From CAYIHX01 sp964363305 (lineage in GTDB: Bacteria > Bdellovibrionota > UBA1018), in assembly GCA_964363305.1 (NCBI GenBank), contig CAYIHX010000005.1, positions 62,001 to 126,000 of the forward strand: 64,000 nucleotides of DNA, given 5' to 3'. This document shows positions 17,690 through 26,388 of the stretch, piece by piece (positions within the stretch are counted from its first letter, which is position 1; every line of letters starts with the position of its first letter). Position numbers and translations under genes: made by a program. The notes below the pieces were generated by a model, which saw only the letters and a program-made list of their open reading frames with translations, did no database searches and had not been told where the DNA came from.

Positions 17690-18675
17690 GGGTTCACCTG
17701 ACTGCGGGGGCGTTCGCCTCGAAGGACGCGCAGTGCTTCCATGGCCGCTTTGTATCGCATTTCATCCTCAGCTTCCCGTGAAAAGAAAGCGCAGTGCGGG
17801 GTGATGATCAAGCGCGAAGTGATTTCCGGATCCCCATTGATCCAACGGGCTAAAAGGGGGTCGGCGTCGTCGATGGGTTCAGTGGGGAGAACGTCAAAGC
17901 CCGCGTGATATACTTTTTTCTCTAAAAAAGCTTCGCGGAAAGCGGGCCAGTCCATCACGGGTCCGCGACTGGTGTTGATGAGCACGGCCTCCTGAGGGAG
18001 GGCGTCAAAGAAGGCCTTTCCAATCATACCCCGTGTTTCGACGGTCAAGGGCGTATGAAGAGAGATGATCTCGGAGTTTCTGGCAAGTTCCAGAAGGTCA
18101 TGGTGTCTTTCAAGTCCTAGGCTTTTTTCCCAACCGATGGGAAGGTAGGGGTCATAAAAGCTGACCGTCATCCCGAGTGCCTTTGCCCGTAACGCAAAAG
18201 CGGCGCCAATTCTTCCAAGTCCGACGATTCCCAATTTTCGTTTGGTGAGTCGAAACGTTTTGGGGCCTTCCCAAACCCAGGTCTTCTTGGCTTTGGCTTG
18301 GACGGCATAAGGGAAAAGGCCACGAGCCAATGCGAGCAGGAGAGCAAGCGCGTGATCCGCTACGTCATTGGTTCCGTAGTCGGGAACATTCGATATGACA
18401 ATGCCAAATTCCTTGGCAGCCACGAGATCCACGTTATCAAATCCCGCACCCACTCTAACAAGGGACCGGCAATTTTTAAGGGACGCCAGGGTGGCGCGGT
18501 CCCACTTGAGGTCATGCCAGGCCAGAATCGCGTCGGCTTCCTCGATTTTTCCTCTGATTTCGTCATTTGACTTGGCTTTCAGCGTGATCACATCCGCCTG
18601 ATTACCGAATACGGTCATTTCAACTTTTGGTTCTGATGTGACTCGGTCGGGTATGAAGACTTTCCACTTACTCAT
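17686..18675 (-). CDS. D-2-hydroxyacid dehydrogenase (SerA/PdxB superfamily)
   Basis: 329 residues from ATG 18675, which overlaps the stop of the HAD gene by 4 bases; the frame is open further but that part is low-complexity and shared with the HAD gene. It has the NAD motif GIVGLGRIGAAF (about residues 150-161), the substrate Arg in RVGAGFDNVD, and the catalytic His near the C-terminus in ITPHCAFFS. The family oxidises D-2-hydroxy acids or reduces 2-keto acids. Next to a GAPDH homologue it recalls the Epd-PdxB pair of vitamin B6 synthesis, where a phosphorylated aldose is oxidised twice; here the pair sits in a glycan locus. Confidence 0.85.
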   Translation of the reverse strand: MSKWKVFIPDRVTSEPKVEMTVFGNQADVITLKAKSNDEIRGKIEEADAILAWHDLKWDRATLASLKNCRSLVRVGAGFDNVDLVAAKEFGIVISNVPDYGTNDVADHALALLLALARGLFPYAVQAKAKKTWVWEGPKTFRLTKRKLGIVGLGRIGAAFALRAKALGMTVSFYDPYLPIGWEKSLGLERHHDLLELARNSEIISLHTPLTVETRGMIGKAFFDALPQEAVLINTSRGPVMDWPAFREAFLEKKVYHAGFDVLPTEPIDDADPLLARWINGDPEITSRLIITPHCAFFSREAEDEMRYKAAMEALRVLRGERPRSQVNP

Positions 18676-19445
18676 ACAGAAACTTCCTTTTGAACTTCGT
18701 CGAGGAGGGTCCGCTGCGTCAGGACACGAATGCCGCTCTGGGTGCAAAGGTCGAGATCTTCCGGTTGTGTGTATCCCCAGCTCGCCCACCGGCAATTGAA
18801 GCCGTCGCGATGGGCGGGAAGCAAGTGCTCCACGTAGTCGTCGATGAAAACAACGTTGGAACGAGCGATTTTAAGGGGGGCCGCCCAATGCTCAAGCACG
18901 GCAGACTTCGTTCCTTTCGATGCGCGCGGAAGAATGATGCGAGGATCCGGCGGTTCATCGATAAAATATTGAATGATCTTGGATATGGAGTCTGAGTCTC
19001 GGGTCGAGAGAATACTCGCCAGGTCACGCTTTTTAGCCGCCTCGAACGCCGCTAACGCTTCGGGGTATGGCTTCACTTCCGCAAGCCAAAGCCGGGTATT
19101 TTTCTGCAGCTCAATGCGGGTCGCGAAGTACGAATCTTCAAAGCCCTGGAAGGACTCCCGCAAGGTCTGTGCCTTGGCGAGAAATGCCTCTCTCGACTCG
19201 CTGATTTCCCCTTGGAAAATTTCAAGCAAGAGAGGTCCGTACTGCCATGGGGGACCGACCCAGGCGCGATTTTTGAGAAACGGAACCAGCACGTCTTGAG
19301 ATATTTTTTGTCCTGGTTTCCAGGATTGGGGAAAACCCCATTTGTGATTCTGACGGGAGGCTGTATCAAAGGCGACACGGAGGCACTCCGGCGCCGTATC
19401 AAAAAGGACACCATCGAAATCGAAAACAAAAGACTTGCTGCCCAC
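18672..19445 (-). CDS. HAD-superfamily hydrolase
   Basis: About 257 residues. GTG 19445 is preferred: it lies one base after the GAPDH stop and puts the catalytic motif FVFDFDGVLFDT at residues 6-17 (nucleophile Asp9, acid Asp11). Longer frames would extend into the GAPDH gene. Motif II is STRDSDS, and VVFIDDYVEH supplies the acidic motif IV pair. It is probably a sugar- or acid-phosphate phosphatase. Between the GAPDH homologue and the hydroxyacid dehydrogenase it could remove the phosphate from an acid-phosphate intermediate. Confidence 0.75.
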   Translation of the reverse strand: MGSKSFVFDFDGVLFDTAPECLRVAFDTASRQNHKWGFPQSWKPGQKISQDVLVPFLKNRAWVGPPWQYGPLLLEIFQGEISESREAFLAKAQTLRESFQGFEDSYFATRIELQKNTRLWLAEVKPYPEALAAFEAAKKRDLASILSTRDSDSISKIIQYFIDEPPDPRIILPRASKGTKSAVLEHWAAPLKIARSNVVFIDDYVEHLLPAHRDGFNCRWASWGYTQPEDLDLCTQSGIRVLTQRTLLDEVQKEVSV

Positions 19446-19446
19446 G

Positions 19447-20493
19447 TCAAGTCTCGTTCTGGGCGATGAGATCGATGGCGTCAGCCACCCTCGATGAGTA
19501 GCCCCATTCGTTATCATACCAGAGTACGAGCTTAACAAGGCGACCCCGGTTGACCATGAGCCAACGGGTATCGAAAATAACGGAATGGGGATCCGCCTGG
19601 TAATCGACGGAGATCAAGGGTTCGTCAGACACCCTGAGAACTCGCCTCAAGTTCTTGTCTTGGAGGGCAACGTCCATTGCCTCCAGGATCTGTTTTTCAG
19701 TGACGTCACGAGAGAACTCAATCGTCATATCCGCGCTGGTGACTGTTTGGGTGGGCACTCGGTAACTGAGGCACTGAAGGCGTCCGCTCAAGTGCGGCAT
19801 GACTTTTTCGAGGGCGGAAACAAGAGTAGTGGGTTTTGGGATCAAGGTGCCGATCGAGGAGCGACCGAGCGGGTAATGGGAATAAACCTGCCCGGGATAG
19901 CTCTGCGATCTTGACGAGCCATCCATGAGGTTTTGATAAGAGAGCCAGGGGTGCAATGAGGTAATGAAGCCGCCCGCGACCCCAAAAGCGCGATCTAAGA
20001 CATTAAGAACGGGAGCGCAGGCATTGACGTCGCAGATGCTTGTGCAGAGAAGTTTGTGCTCTTGAGGCCTGAATTTCGATTCGTTGACCCCGAAAAGAAG
20101 GATAAAGTCCGCGATCGATGACGAGTTCGTCACAATTACCGAAATGCCTTTTTTGGTGAGGTTGCGAGAGAGTTCCTCATTTTGCTTGACGCCAGTGGCT
20201 TCGATAACGACGTCGACTCCATTTGTTTTCCAGTCGACTGCGTCAATAGCTTCTTGGTGGGAAACTGAGACCCAATTCTCATCGATGCGGATGCCTTTGG
20301 ATTCGGCCGCTATCACATCGGGCAGCCGTCCGTAGGTGGAATCATACTTCAGCAGGTAAGCAAGGTTGGCCGAATCTGGGTTCAGATCATTGATGTGAAC
20401 GAGGTCGTGTTCCCGCTGTTCAAGAAGAATGCGTGCGACGATTCTTCCAATTCTTCCGAAACCGTTGATTCCGACTCGAAGGCGTTTTTTCAT
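19447..20493 (-). CDS. GAPDH-family phosphorylated aldose dehydrogenase
   Basis: This 348-residue protein has the NAD motif GINGFGRIGRIVAR at residues 8-21. The catalytic Cys is conserved as Cys154 in TSICDVNAC, in place of the usual ASCTTNC. His181 in SLHPWLSYQ occupies the place of the base in HSYTxxQ, and WYDNEWGYS closes the domain. The active-site surroundings differ from glycolytic GAPDH (NSSSIADF where SAPSKD is expected), so another substrate such as erythrose 4-phosphate or a longer aldose phosphate is possible. It starts 4 bases inside the FkbM gene's end and leads into the HAD gene. A housekeeping role is unlikely in this operon. Confidence 0.85.
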   Translation of the reverse strand: MKKRLRVGINGFGRIGRIVARILLEQREHDLVHINDLNPDSANLAYLLKYDSTYGRLPDVIAAESKGIRIDENWVSVSHQEAIDAVDWKTNGVDVVIEATGVKQNEELSRNLTKKGISVIVTNSSSIADFILLFGVNESKFRPQEHKLLCTSICDVNACAPVLNVLDRAFGVAGGFITSLHPWLSYQNLMDGSSRSQSYPGQVYSHYPLGRSSIGTLIPKPTTLVSALEKVMPHLSGRLQCLSYRVPTQTVTSADMTIEFSRDVTEKQILEAMDVALQDKNLRRVLRVSDEPLISVDYQADPHSVIFDTRWLMVNRGRLVKLVLWYDNEWGYSSRVADAIDLIAQNET

Positions 20494-21341
20494 GGTGAGT
20501 TCCGGCGTTCAAAAATAGTATTCCTGCACTTGAAACCACTGTTCTCATAGACCCAGTCACTGACGCTTGATGGCCTCAGTCCGGCTTTTTCAAGAATTGC
20601 GGGAATCTTGCTGGGTTCGCCCGGGGCGTCGCTCACCTCTACAAGGATGCTCCTGAGTCTAGGGTCTGACAAAACGCCCATTCCACCCGCCAAGATGTTT
20701 TCTTCCAGGCCATCCACGTCGAGCTTGATCAGAGAAGGAAAGGGACTTGAGTTCCTCCCGAACCACTGATCAAGCGTGATGCAATAGGTTCCCTGAATGA
20801 ATGGAATCTTTTTGGTACCTTGGGTCGAAAAACTCGAAGGTTGACCAACATTGTGAAAGGAAGATCCTGGCGTGAGATCGCTTACAAAGAAGGAAGAAGG
20901 TTTGGTTTGATCCGAAAATGCGAGGGGGAAGGGCAAGATATTCTCAAAGCCGTTTCTGTGAATATTCAGGCAAAGCCGCGCGTAGTTTTGAGACTCAGGT
21001 TCGAAAGCGAGGACTTGCGCTTTGGGTTGTACCTTGGCAGCGAAAAGAGAATAGATTCCTACGTTGGCTCCGATGTCGAGGAAGACGTCTCCGGGCTGGA
21101 GACATTTACGTATCCACTCGAGGGTCTCCGGTTCCTTTTCTAAAAAGGATTCGGCCCGATATCTCTCGACTGGGCTCATCACGCCAATGAAAAACGCGGA
21201 GGGTCCGGCCCCACAGGCCATCTGCTGGTTGCCTATGAACCGCCATCTGAATTCACGAAGAGATTGTATCAAGTCCCAGACGAGGCTCTTCACGGGGCTT
21301 GGAATGATTGCTTTGAGGGAATTTTTAACCACTTCTGACAT
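20490..21341 (-). CDS. FkbM-family methyltransferase
   Basis: 283 residues from ATG 21341 (MSEVVKNS). The open frame continues upstream to 21503, but that part overlaps the divergent cytidylyltransferase gene and looks non-coding. Motif I is VFLDIGANVGIYSLF, followed by LAFEPESQNYARL and, in the FkbM C-terminal part, LIKLDVDGLEENILAGG. FkbM proteins are SAM-dependent O-methyltransferases often acting on sugars. It is the first gene of the six-gene operon on this strand. The 112-base gap to the divergent gene at 21454 should hold both promoters. Confidence 0.8.
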   Translation of the reverse strand: MSEVVKNSLKAIIPSPVKSLVWDLIQSLREFRWRFIGNQQMACGAGPSAFFIGVMSPVERYRAESFLEKEPETLEWIRKCLQPGDVFLDIGANVGIYSLFAAKVQPKAQVLAFEPESQNYARLCLNIHRNGFENILPFPLAFSDQTKPSSFFVSDLTPGSSFHNVGQPSSFSTQGTKKIPFIQGTYCITLDQWFGRNSSPFPSLIKLDVDGLEENILAGGMGVLSDPRLRSILVEVSDAPGEPSKIPAILEKAGLRPSSVSDWVYENSGFKCRNTIFERRNSP

Positions 21342-21453
21342 TGAGTTTTCTCGGCGAGAAGATGGCCTTACCGATAGAGCGTTGTAAAGTGATTTTGTGC
21401 ATGCCATGTTCATTTTCGAGGTCAATATCCACCATAGGGAGGGAAGGTGAGCC

Positions 21454-22215
21454 ATGATTCCAGCACTCATGATCGGACGAAAGGGGAGCCGCGTTAAAGA
21501 CAAGAATGTTCGTCCGGTACTCGGACGACCACTGTGTCTCTACCCGATTCTCGCAGCTAAAAACTCGAGTTCGGTGAGCCAAGTCTATGTTTCGACCGAC
21601 TGTGATAAAATTCACCAAGTCGCGCTTGAACAGTCGTGCACCTTGATCGAACGACCCGCGCACTTGGCGACAAATGAGGCTCTGGCGGAAGACGCTTTTC
21701 AGCATGGCTATGAGTGGATCGGTCGCCAATTGGAGACTGAGCATCCAAGGGAGAAAATCGAATTCATTGTTCTTCTCTTCGCGAATGGAATCACGATTAC
21801 GCCCGGACTGATTGATGAGGGAGTTAGGTTTTTGAGGGCAAATCCGGACTTCGATTCAGCTGTATCAGTCAGTAAATATAATATGTTCAGCGCGTTACGG
21901 GCGCGAAAAATTGAGAACGGTTTGGTTCGCCCGTTTGTCGATCCCGCCCTGTTCTCGAATGCAACTTGTGACCGTGATTCACAGGGTGACACCTATTTTG
22001 TCGACTGCTCTATTTTTGTGCTTCGGCCGCGATGTTTTGATTACTCAAAGGGGGAATTGCCCTTTCGCTGGATAGGCCGAAAGGTTCATCCGCTTCATCA
22101 GGAGGCGGGATTTGATGTCGATTTTGAATGGCAGTTCCCTGTCGTCGAGTGGTTTTTGAAGCAGAACGGGTTCACCGAGTCTTCGACGCCTTACGAGAAG
22201 ATGAAGCAAAAATGA
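21454..22215 (+). CDS. NeuA-like acylneuraminate cytidylyltransferase
   Basis: 253 residues. The CTP-binding opening MIGRKGSRVKDKNVRPVLG at residues 6-24 is the NeuA/KdsB/PseF pattern, followed by YVSTDCDKI. It activates a 3-deoxy-2-ulosonic acid as its CMP derivative. It is a second candidate for PseF besides the SpsF-like domain at 11321-13384. It could instead activate the product of the GAPDH operon across the divergent gap. AGGGAGGGAAGG-like purines just before ATG 21454 form the ribosome site. It overlaps the next gene by 4 bases. Confidence 0.8.
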   Translation: MIPALMIGRKGSRVKDKNVRPVLGRPLCLYPILAAKNSSSVSQVYVSTDCDKIHQVALEQSCTLIERPAHLATNEALAEDAFQHGYEWIGRQLETEHPREKIEFIVLLFANGITITPGLIDEGVRFLRANPDFDSAVSVSKYNMFSALRARKIENGLVRPFVDPALFSNATCDRDSQGDTYFVDCSIFVLRPRCFDYSKGELPFRWIGRKVHPLHQEAGFDVDFEWQFPVVEWFLKQNGFTESSTPYEKMKQK

Positions 22216-23054
22216 GTCAAAAAGTGGAGCGGTTTGTCCGATATCGGGTGAAATCACCGAGTTTTGGGGTGACGGAGCCCGCTTGGGGCCGGATCGAGGG
22301 GGAATGGGTCTACTCGATAGCGACCGCTCCGTGGCACATACCCCATTTGTCTCCCGTTGACCGATCTCGCTCCCTCAAAAAAGATGACCTTGAGTTTCTC
22401 GCGCCGGCGGAGCCGGAGAAGATTGTCGCCCTGGGATATAATTACCGAGATCTCGTGGTAGACCCTACCGCAGTTTTAGGTGGCAAAGCCCTGGAGTTTG
22501 AGCAGCCGGGTTTTGAACCCGTGATTTTTTTGAAGGCGCCCAATGCTCTTTCTGATCCGTTCGGGGATATTCGTGTTCCCTCTTTTTCTAAAGAGACCTG
22601 GGTTGAAGTCGAATTGGCGCTCGTGATGGGGCGGAGGGTGTCGGGCGAAATTTCGAAAGAGGAAGCCGCGCGTGCGATATTTGGAGTGACAATCGGGAAC
22701 GATGTGAGCTGTTTTAAGGTTGCAGCGAGTGATTGGCACTTGGCGCGATCGAAGAGTCTGGATGGGTTTTGTCCGTTGGGTCCTGAGCTGGTGAGGGGAC
22801 TCGACGATTCAAATCTGAGACTCACGACGGCGATCAATGGACGTATCACTCAGGATGGTCAAACGGGGAATCGGATTCTCTCTAGCGTGGAGGCGGTTCA
22901 GTTCGTAGCTCGTTTTATTACCTTGATGCCTGGGGACGTTTTGTTGACCGGGTCTCCACGGGGGGCGCGGCAGTCGTTGATTCGACCCGGCGATCAAATC
23001 ACTCTTTCGATAGAAAATTTGGGTTCCCAGGTGTGCCGAGGGGCGCGGTGGTAG
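22212..23054 (+). CDS. Fumarylacetoacetate hydrolase (FAH) family protein
   Basis: 280 residues from ATG 22212, which overlaps the cytidylyltransferase stop by 4 bases (ATGA). KIVALGYNYRDL opens the FAH fold. The metal ligands Glu132 and Glu134 lie in WVEVELALVMG, with GNDVSCF after them and DVLLTGSPRG near the C-terminus. The family cleaves C-C bonds of beta-diketo or acylpyruvate compounds, or decarboxylates or hydrates keto acids. Coupling to a CMP-ulosonate transferase is unusual and suggests a keto-acid step in making or trimming the sugar or its substituent. Confidence 0.8.
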   Translation: MSQKVERFVRYRVKSPSFGVTEPAWGRIEGEWVYSIATAPWHIPHLSPVDRSRSLKKDDLEFLAPAEPEKIVALGYNYRDLVVDPTAVLGGKALEFEQPGFEPVIFLKAPNALSDPFGDIRVPSFSKETWVEVELALVMGRRVSGEISKEEAARAIFGVTIGNDVSCFKVAASDWHLARSKSLDGFCPLGPELVRGLDDSNLRLTTAINGRITQDGQTGNRILSSVEAVQFVARFITLMPGDVLLTGSPRGARQSLIRPGDQITLSIENLGSQVCRGARW

Positions 23055-23077
23055 GCTATGCTATTGTGGTGTGACGG

Positions 23078-24094
23078 TTAGTATTCCTGGTCATACTTTT
23101 GCTCTTCTTTGAGCAAGGCATGAAGTCCATGCTCATCGAGCCACTGGGTATTGTTATCGCTCGAATAGCTAAAATCTTCAGGGACGTTTCGAGCTCCGCT
23201 GGGCAGGTCGGCAGCGGAAATTTTTCCATTCTTCAAGTTACTCTTCTGTGGAAGAATGACGTAGAGGTGGTCATATTCGATCGTATTCCGCGCATCATCG
23301 GCACTGATCAATGATTCGTGCAGTTTTTCACCGGGCCTAATTCCGATGATACGTGTAGCGACCCCAGGCGCAATAGCATTCGCCGTTTTCATAACGGTCA
23401 TAGAAGGAATTTTGGGAACAAAAATTTCCCCTCCATTCATAGTTTCGAAAGCGGTCATGACTAGCTTGATGCCTTGCTCGAGTGTGATCATAAACCGAGT
23501 CATTCTTTCGTCGGTAATGGGAATCTCGCCCGTTCTTTTAATCCTTTCGAAAAAGGGAATTACCGATCCTCGGCTGCCGACAACATTGCCATATCGTACT
23601 ATTGAAAAGCGGGTTGGGTGTGAGCCAGAATATTGATTCGCCGCAATAAAAAGTTTATCCGAACAAAGCTTGGTTGCTCCATACAGATTTACCGGATTGG
23701 CAGCTTTATCCGTCGACAGTGCGACCACTTTCTTAACGCCTCGGTCAATTGCCACATCGATGATATTCATGGCTCCAAGAATGTTGGTTTTTACCGCCTC
23801 GGTGGGGTTATCCTCGGCAGCCGGGACTTGCTTCTGCGCTGCAGCGTGAACCACGTAGTCAATCCCCTCGAAAAGACGGCTGAGCCGATTTCGATCTCGT
23901 ACATCGCCGATACAATAACGGAGGGCCGGGTAGCGCTCCGGGCTATAAATTTGAGCCATCTCGAATTGTTTGAGTTCATCTCGACTAACGACGATAAATG
24001 ACTCCGGTTTGAAATTCCCCAAAACGTAACGAGTGAAGCGCTTGCCAAATGACCCTGTTCCGCCCGTAAGCAAGATTCTTTTTCCGTTGAACAT
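23078..24094 (-). CDS. pseB: UDP-N-acetylglucosamine 4,6-dehydratase (inverting)
   Basis: This 338-residue extended SDR does the first step of pseudaminic acid synthesis: dehydration and C5 inversion of UDP-GlcNAc. NADP motif LLTGGTGSFGKRFTRYVL at residues 8-25; HAAAQKQVPAAEDNP, STDKAANPVNLYGATK (with the YxxxK pair) and GSRGSVIPFF are all typical of PseB/FlaA1. The gene is isolated from the other pse genes, convergent with the FAH gene and divergent from a methyltransferase. It is therefore probably transcribed alone. Confidence 0.94.
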   Translation of the reverse strand: MFNGKRILLTGGTGSFGKRFTRYVLGNFKPESFIVVSRDELKQFEMAQIYSPERYPALRYCIGDVRDRNRLSRLFEGIDYVVHAAAQKQVPAAEDNPTEAVKTNILGAMNIIDVAIDRGVKKVVALSTDKAANPVNLYGATKLCSDKLFIAANQYSGSHPTRFSIVRYGNVVGSRGSVIPFFERIKRTGEIPITDERMTRFMITLEQGIKLVMTAFETMNGGEIFVPKIPSMTVMKTANAIAPGVATRIIGIRPGEKLHESLISADDARNTIEYDHLYVILPQKSNLKNGKISAADLPSGARNVPEDFSYSSDNNTQWLDEHGLHALLKEEQKYDQEY

Positions 24095-24177
24095 GTAAGT
24101 GTCGTATGGATTCCATCAGTGAATTGTCAAGGGCAACTTGCCCATTCGAACTGCAAGTGATTAGAGTTCCATCACGG

Positions 24178-25128
24178 ATGAAGATACCTATTGTTTGCCC
24201 AGTCTGCTGCGCCGAGTCTGATGGATCGAGAAAATTTCCTTATAAAGCAGGAGGGAGGTCACTCGCCCTTGGTCAGGAGATCATACTTTGTAGAGCTTGC
24301 GGAGGTGGGTTTCTTTCTCCGGGATTTAGTGAGTCGCAGATTAAAAGCCTGTATGAGCAGGGTGATTTTTGGGGCCGCTATGCTCAACCCGATGGCTTGA
24401 GGGAACTTGCTTGCCCTTTTGTAATGGCTGAAGCGAGATGGGAATACTTGCGCTCCGTAGTTACGGACATAGAGCAGCGTCCTTTGCGAGTACTGGATGT
24501 GGGAGCGGGACATGGGCTGTTCGGTCTTAGCGGTGTTCTGTATAATTCGAATGCTATTTCGGAGTACGTGGCTGTCGATTCTGATGCACGTCTCAGACAG
24601 ACGATCAGAACCCTTTGGGACAAGCATGTTACGGGGGTACCTTTACGAGTCTTGGCGTCAACTGATTTTTTGGAGAAAGGCGACCGTTTCGACTTGATCG
24701 TGTTGTCGCACGTTCTGGAGCACATCCCGGAACCTGTTCAGTTTCTCGAGCATTTAACGTCCTTTGCTCGAGGTGGAGCCTTGCTTTTTGTAGAGACGCC
24801 GTTTCAGGATAATAAGTACAAAGAGGATGTTTTTGGGCACGTTCTGTTCTTGGGGCCAGACCATCTTCAGCGGATATTGGCTCGTACGCGCTGGAGGTCT
24901 CTGTCTACAGGTTGTTTTGGGCGCTCGAAAGAGTTGACCCCTATGAATTTGAGTTCCCCTGTTGTCTTTTTAAGAATTATTGAACGGATAGTGGGGAAAT
25001 TGAAAAGGTATTTGCCCTTGAGGTTTTTGATGGTTTTTTATGATTGGTATTTCGGAATTCGGCACAGGAATTCCGATGGCACTTGGATTCGGCAGGTAGC
25101 TATTTTCGAAGGAGTGAACAGGCCCTGA
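24178..25128 (+). CDS. Class I SAM-dependent methyltransferase with N-terminal zinc ribbon
   Basis: About 316 residues from ATG 24178 (MKIPIVCPVC). An ATG at 24106 would leave only 11 bases to the divergent pseB, so the later start is preferred, though neither has a clear ribosome site. CPVC at residues 6-9 and CRAC about 30 residues later form a four-Cys zinc ribbon. Motif I is VLDVGAGHGLFG, and LSHVLEHIPEP and ETPFQDNKYKEDVFGHV follow. This build is common for methyltransferases in sugar loci. The C-terminus has a hydrophobic, basic stretch that may touch the membrane. Confidence 0.75.
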   Translation: MKIPIVCPVCCAESDGSRKFPYKAGGRSLALGQEIILCRACGGGFLSPGFSESQIKSLYEQGDFWGRYAQPDGLRELACPFVMAEARWEYLRSVVTDIEQRPLRVLDVGAGHGLFGLSGVLYNSNAISEYVAVDSDARLRQTIRTLWDKHVTGVPLRVLASTDFLEKGDRFDLIVLSHVLEHIPEPVQFLEHLTSFARGGALLFVETPFQDNKYKEDVFGHVLFLGPDHLQRILARTRWRSLSTGCFGRSKELTPMNLSSPVVFLRIIERIVGKLKRYLPLRFLMVFYDWYFGIRHRNSDGTWIRQVAIFEGVNRP

Positions 25129-25375
25129 CGATGATCTTCTTGGAGAAGCCATTTCTGTTTTGAGGTATGGAGTTCACGGAGGCCGGGTGCGGGTAAGAGT
25201 TATTTGAGGTCCAAATTTTCACGATTTATTTCCCGTTATGGTCATTTACTACTATTCCTCTCGATTTCTGGAGTTGGTGATTCCGTAGGGTAAAATGATC
25301 TGCCGACCGGATTTGCGTGGTCTTTTGCTGATTTTGCTTGCGTGGATCTGGGTATCCACCGAAGAAAGATGACTG

Positions 25376-26308
25376 GTGAAACCTCAGCGAGTGCTCCTTA
25401 CTGGAGCGTCAGGTCTACTTGGTTCAAATTTTTTGGCGTCGACCCGAGGCATGGAAGTGCTTGGAGTAAGTCGTAAGCGCTCAGTTCATGTTAATTCACC
25501 TCAGTATTGGAAGCCTTTGGATCTCGGGGACAGTGAGGGGTTCCAAAAAATATTAGAACAGTTTCGGCCGGATATTGTGGTACATGCTGCTGCATTGGCT
25601 AGTGTTGATGAATGCGAGATCGATCCGGCCCGCGCGTTTGTTCAGAATGTTGAAATTTCTGAACGCTTGGCCATGCTCGTACAGAGGGCTTCATCGCGAT
25701 TCGTCTTTATTTCAACAGACGCATTTTTTGACGTTGACGGGCAGGCGGCCCTGGAAAAGGATATCCCGAGGCCGTGTAACGTCTATGGTGAGTCAAAGGC
25801 GGAGGCGGAGAAGCGGATCGCGGTTGCTTGTCCTGGCGCACTTATAGTGCGGACAAATTTTTTTGGCTGGTCGGGAAGTCCGGCGGCCAGTGGGACCGGG
25901 ATTGTCGATTGGCTCGTCGGGAGTCTCAAGGCGGAGAAGCCTATTCCACTCTTTGCAGATGTCGAATTTTGTCCGCTCTATGTAAGGACTTTAGTTGAAG
26001 CAATTTTAGAACTTTCGGATCAGGGACGGTCGGGCATCGTGCACTTGTTGGGCTCAGACCGGGTTAGCAAACATGATTTCGGCCTGATGGTTGCGGCCGA
26101 GCTTGGGTCAGGCATTTCTCACGTGTTTTCGGCTGCCATTTCAAGTGCTGATCTTCGTGCGAAGAGATCGAAGCGGATGTGGTTATCGAACGCTTTGTCT
26201 CGGCAATGGCTGCCGCATTTCGACTTCTCTCTTGCAACGAGCGTTCAGCGATTGGCGGCTGACATGGGAGACTATAGGGACGAGCTATTTCGCATGCTTT
26301 CGGCGTAA
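25376..26308 (+). CDS. RmlD-like sugar-nucleotide reductase (SDR)
   Basis: 310 residues starting with GTG 25376. NAD(P) motif LLTGASGLLGSNF at residues 7-19; HAAALASVDECEIDP is the RmlD-type signature; STDAFFD followed by YGESKAEAE gives the catalytic YxxxK. The family reduces 4-keto deoxysugar nucleotides (dTDP-rhamnose pathway) but also includes MAT2B-like and unrelated reductases. No other rml genes are seen here, so the product is unlikely to be rhamnose made in this locus. The preceding 247 bases (25129-25375) hold no gene I can support. Confidence 0.75.
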   Translation: MKPQRVLLTGASGLLGSNFLASTRGMEVLGVSRKRSVHVNSPQYWKPLDLGDSEGFQKILEQFRPDIVVHAAALASVDECEIDPARAFVQNVEISERLAMLVQRASSRFVFISTDAFFDVDGQAALEKDIPRPCNVYGESKAEAEKRIAVACPGALIVRTNFFGWSGSPAASGTGIVDWLVGSLKAEKPIPLFADVEFCPLYVRTLVEAILELSDQGRSGIVHLLGSDRVSKHDFGLMVAAELGSGISHVFSAAISSADLRAKRSKRMWLSNALSRQWLPHFDFSLATSVQRLAADMGDYRDELFRMLSA

Positions 26309-26388
26309 AAGAGGATAGATGACAGTAGAGGAGTCATAGGCACGCCCCGCGGCTTTCGGATTTGAGCCCTTTAGAAAGGTAGACTTGT

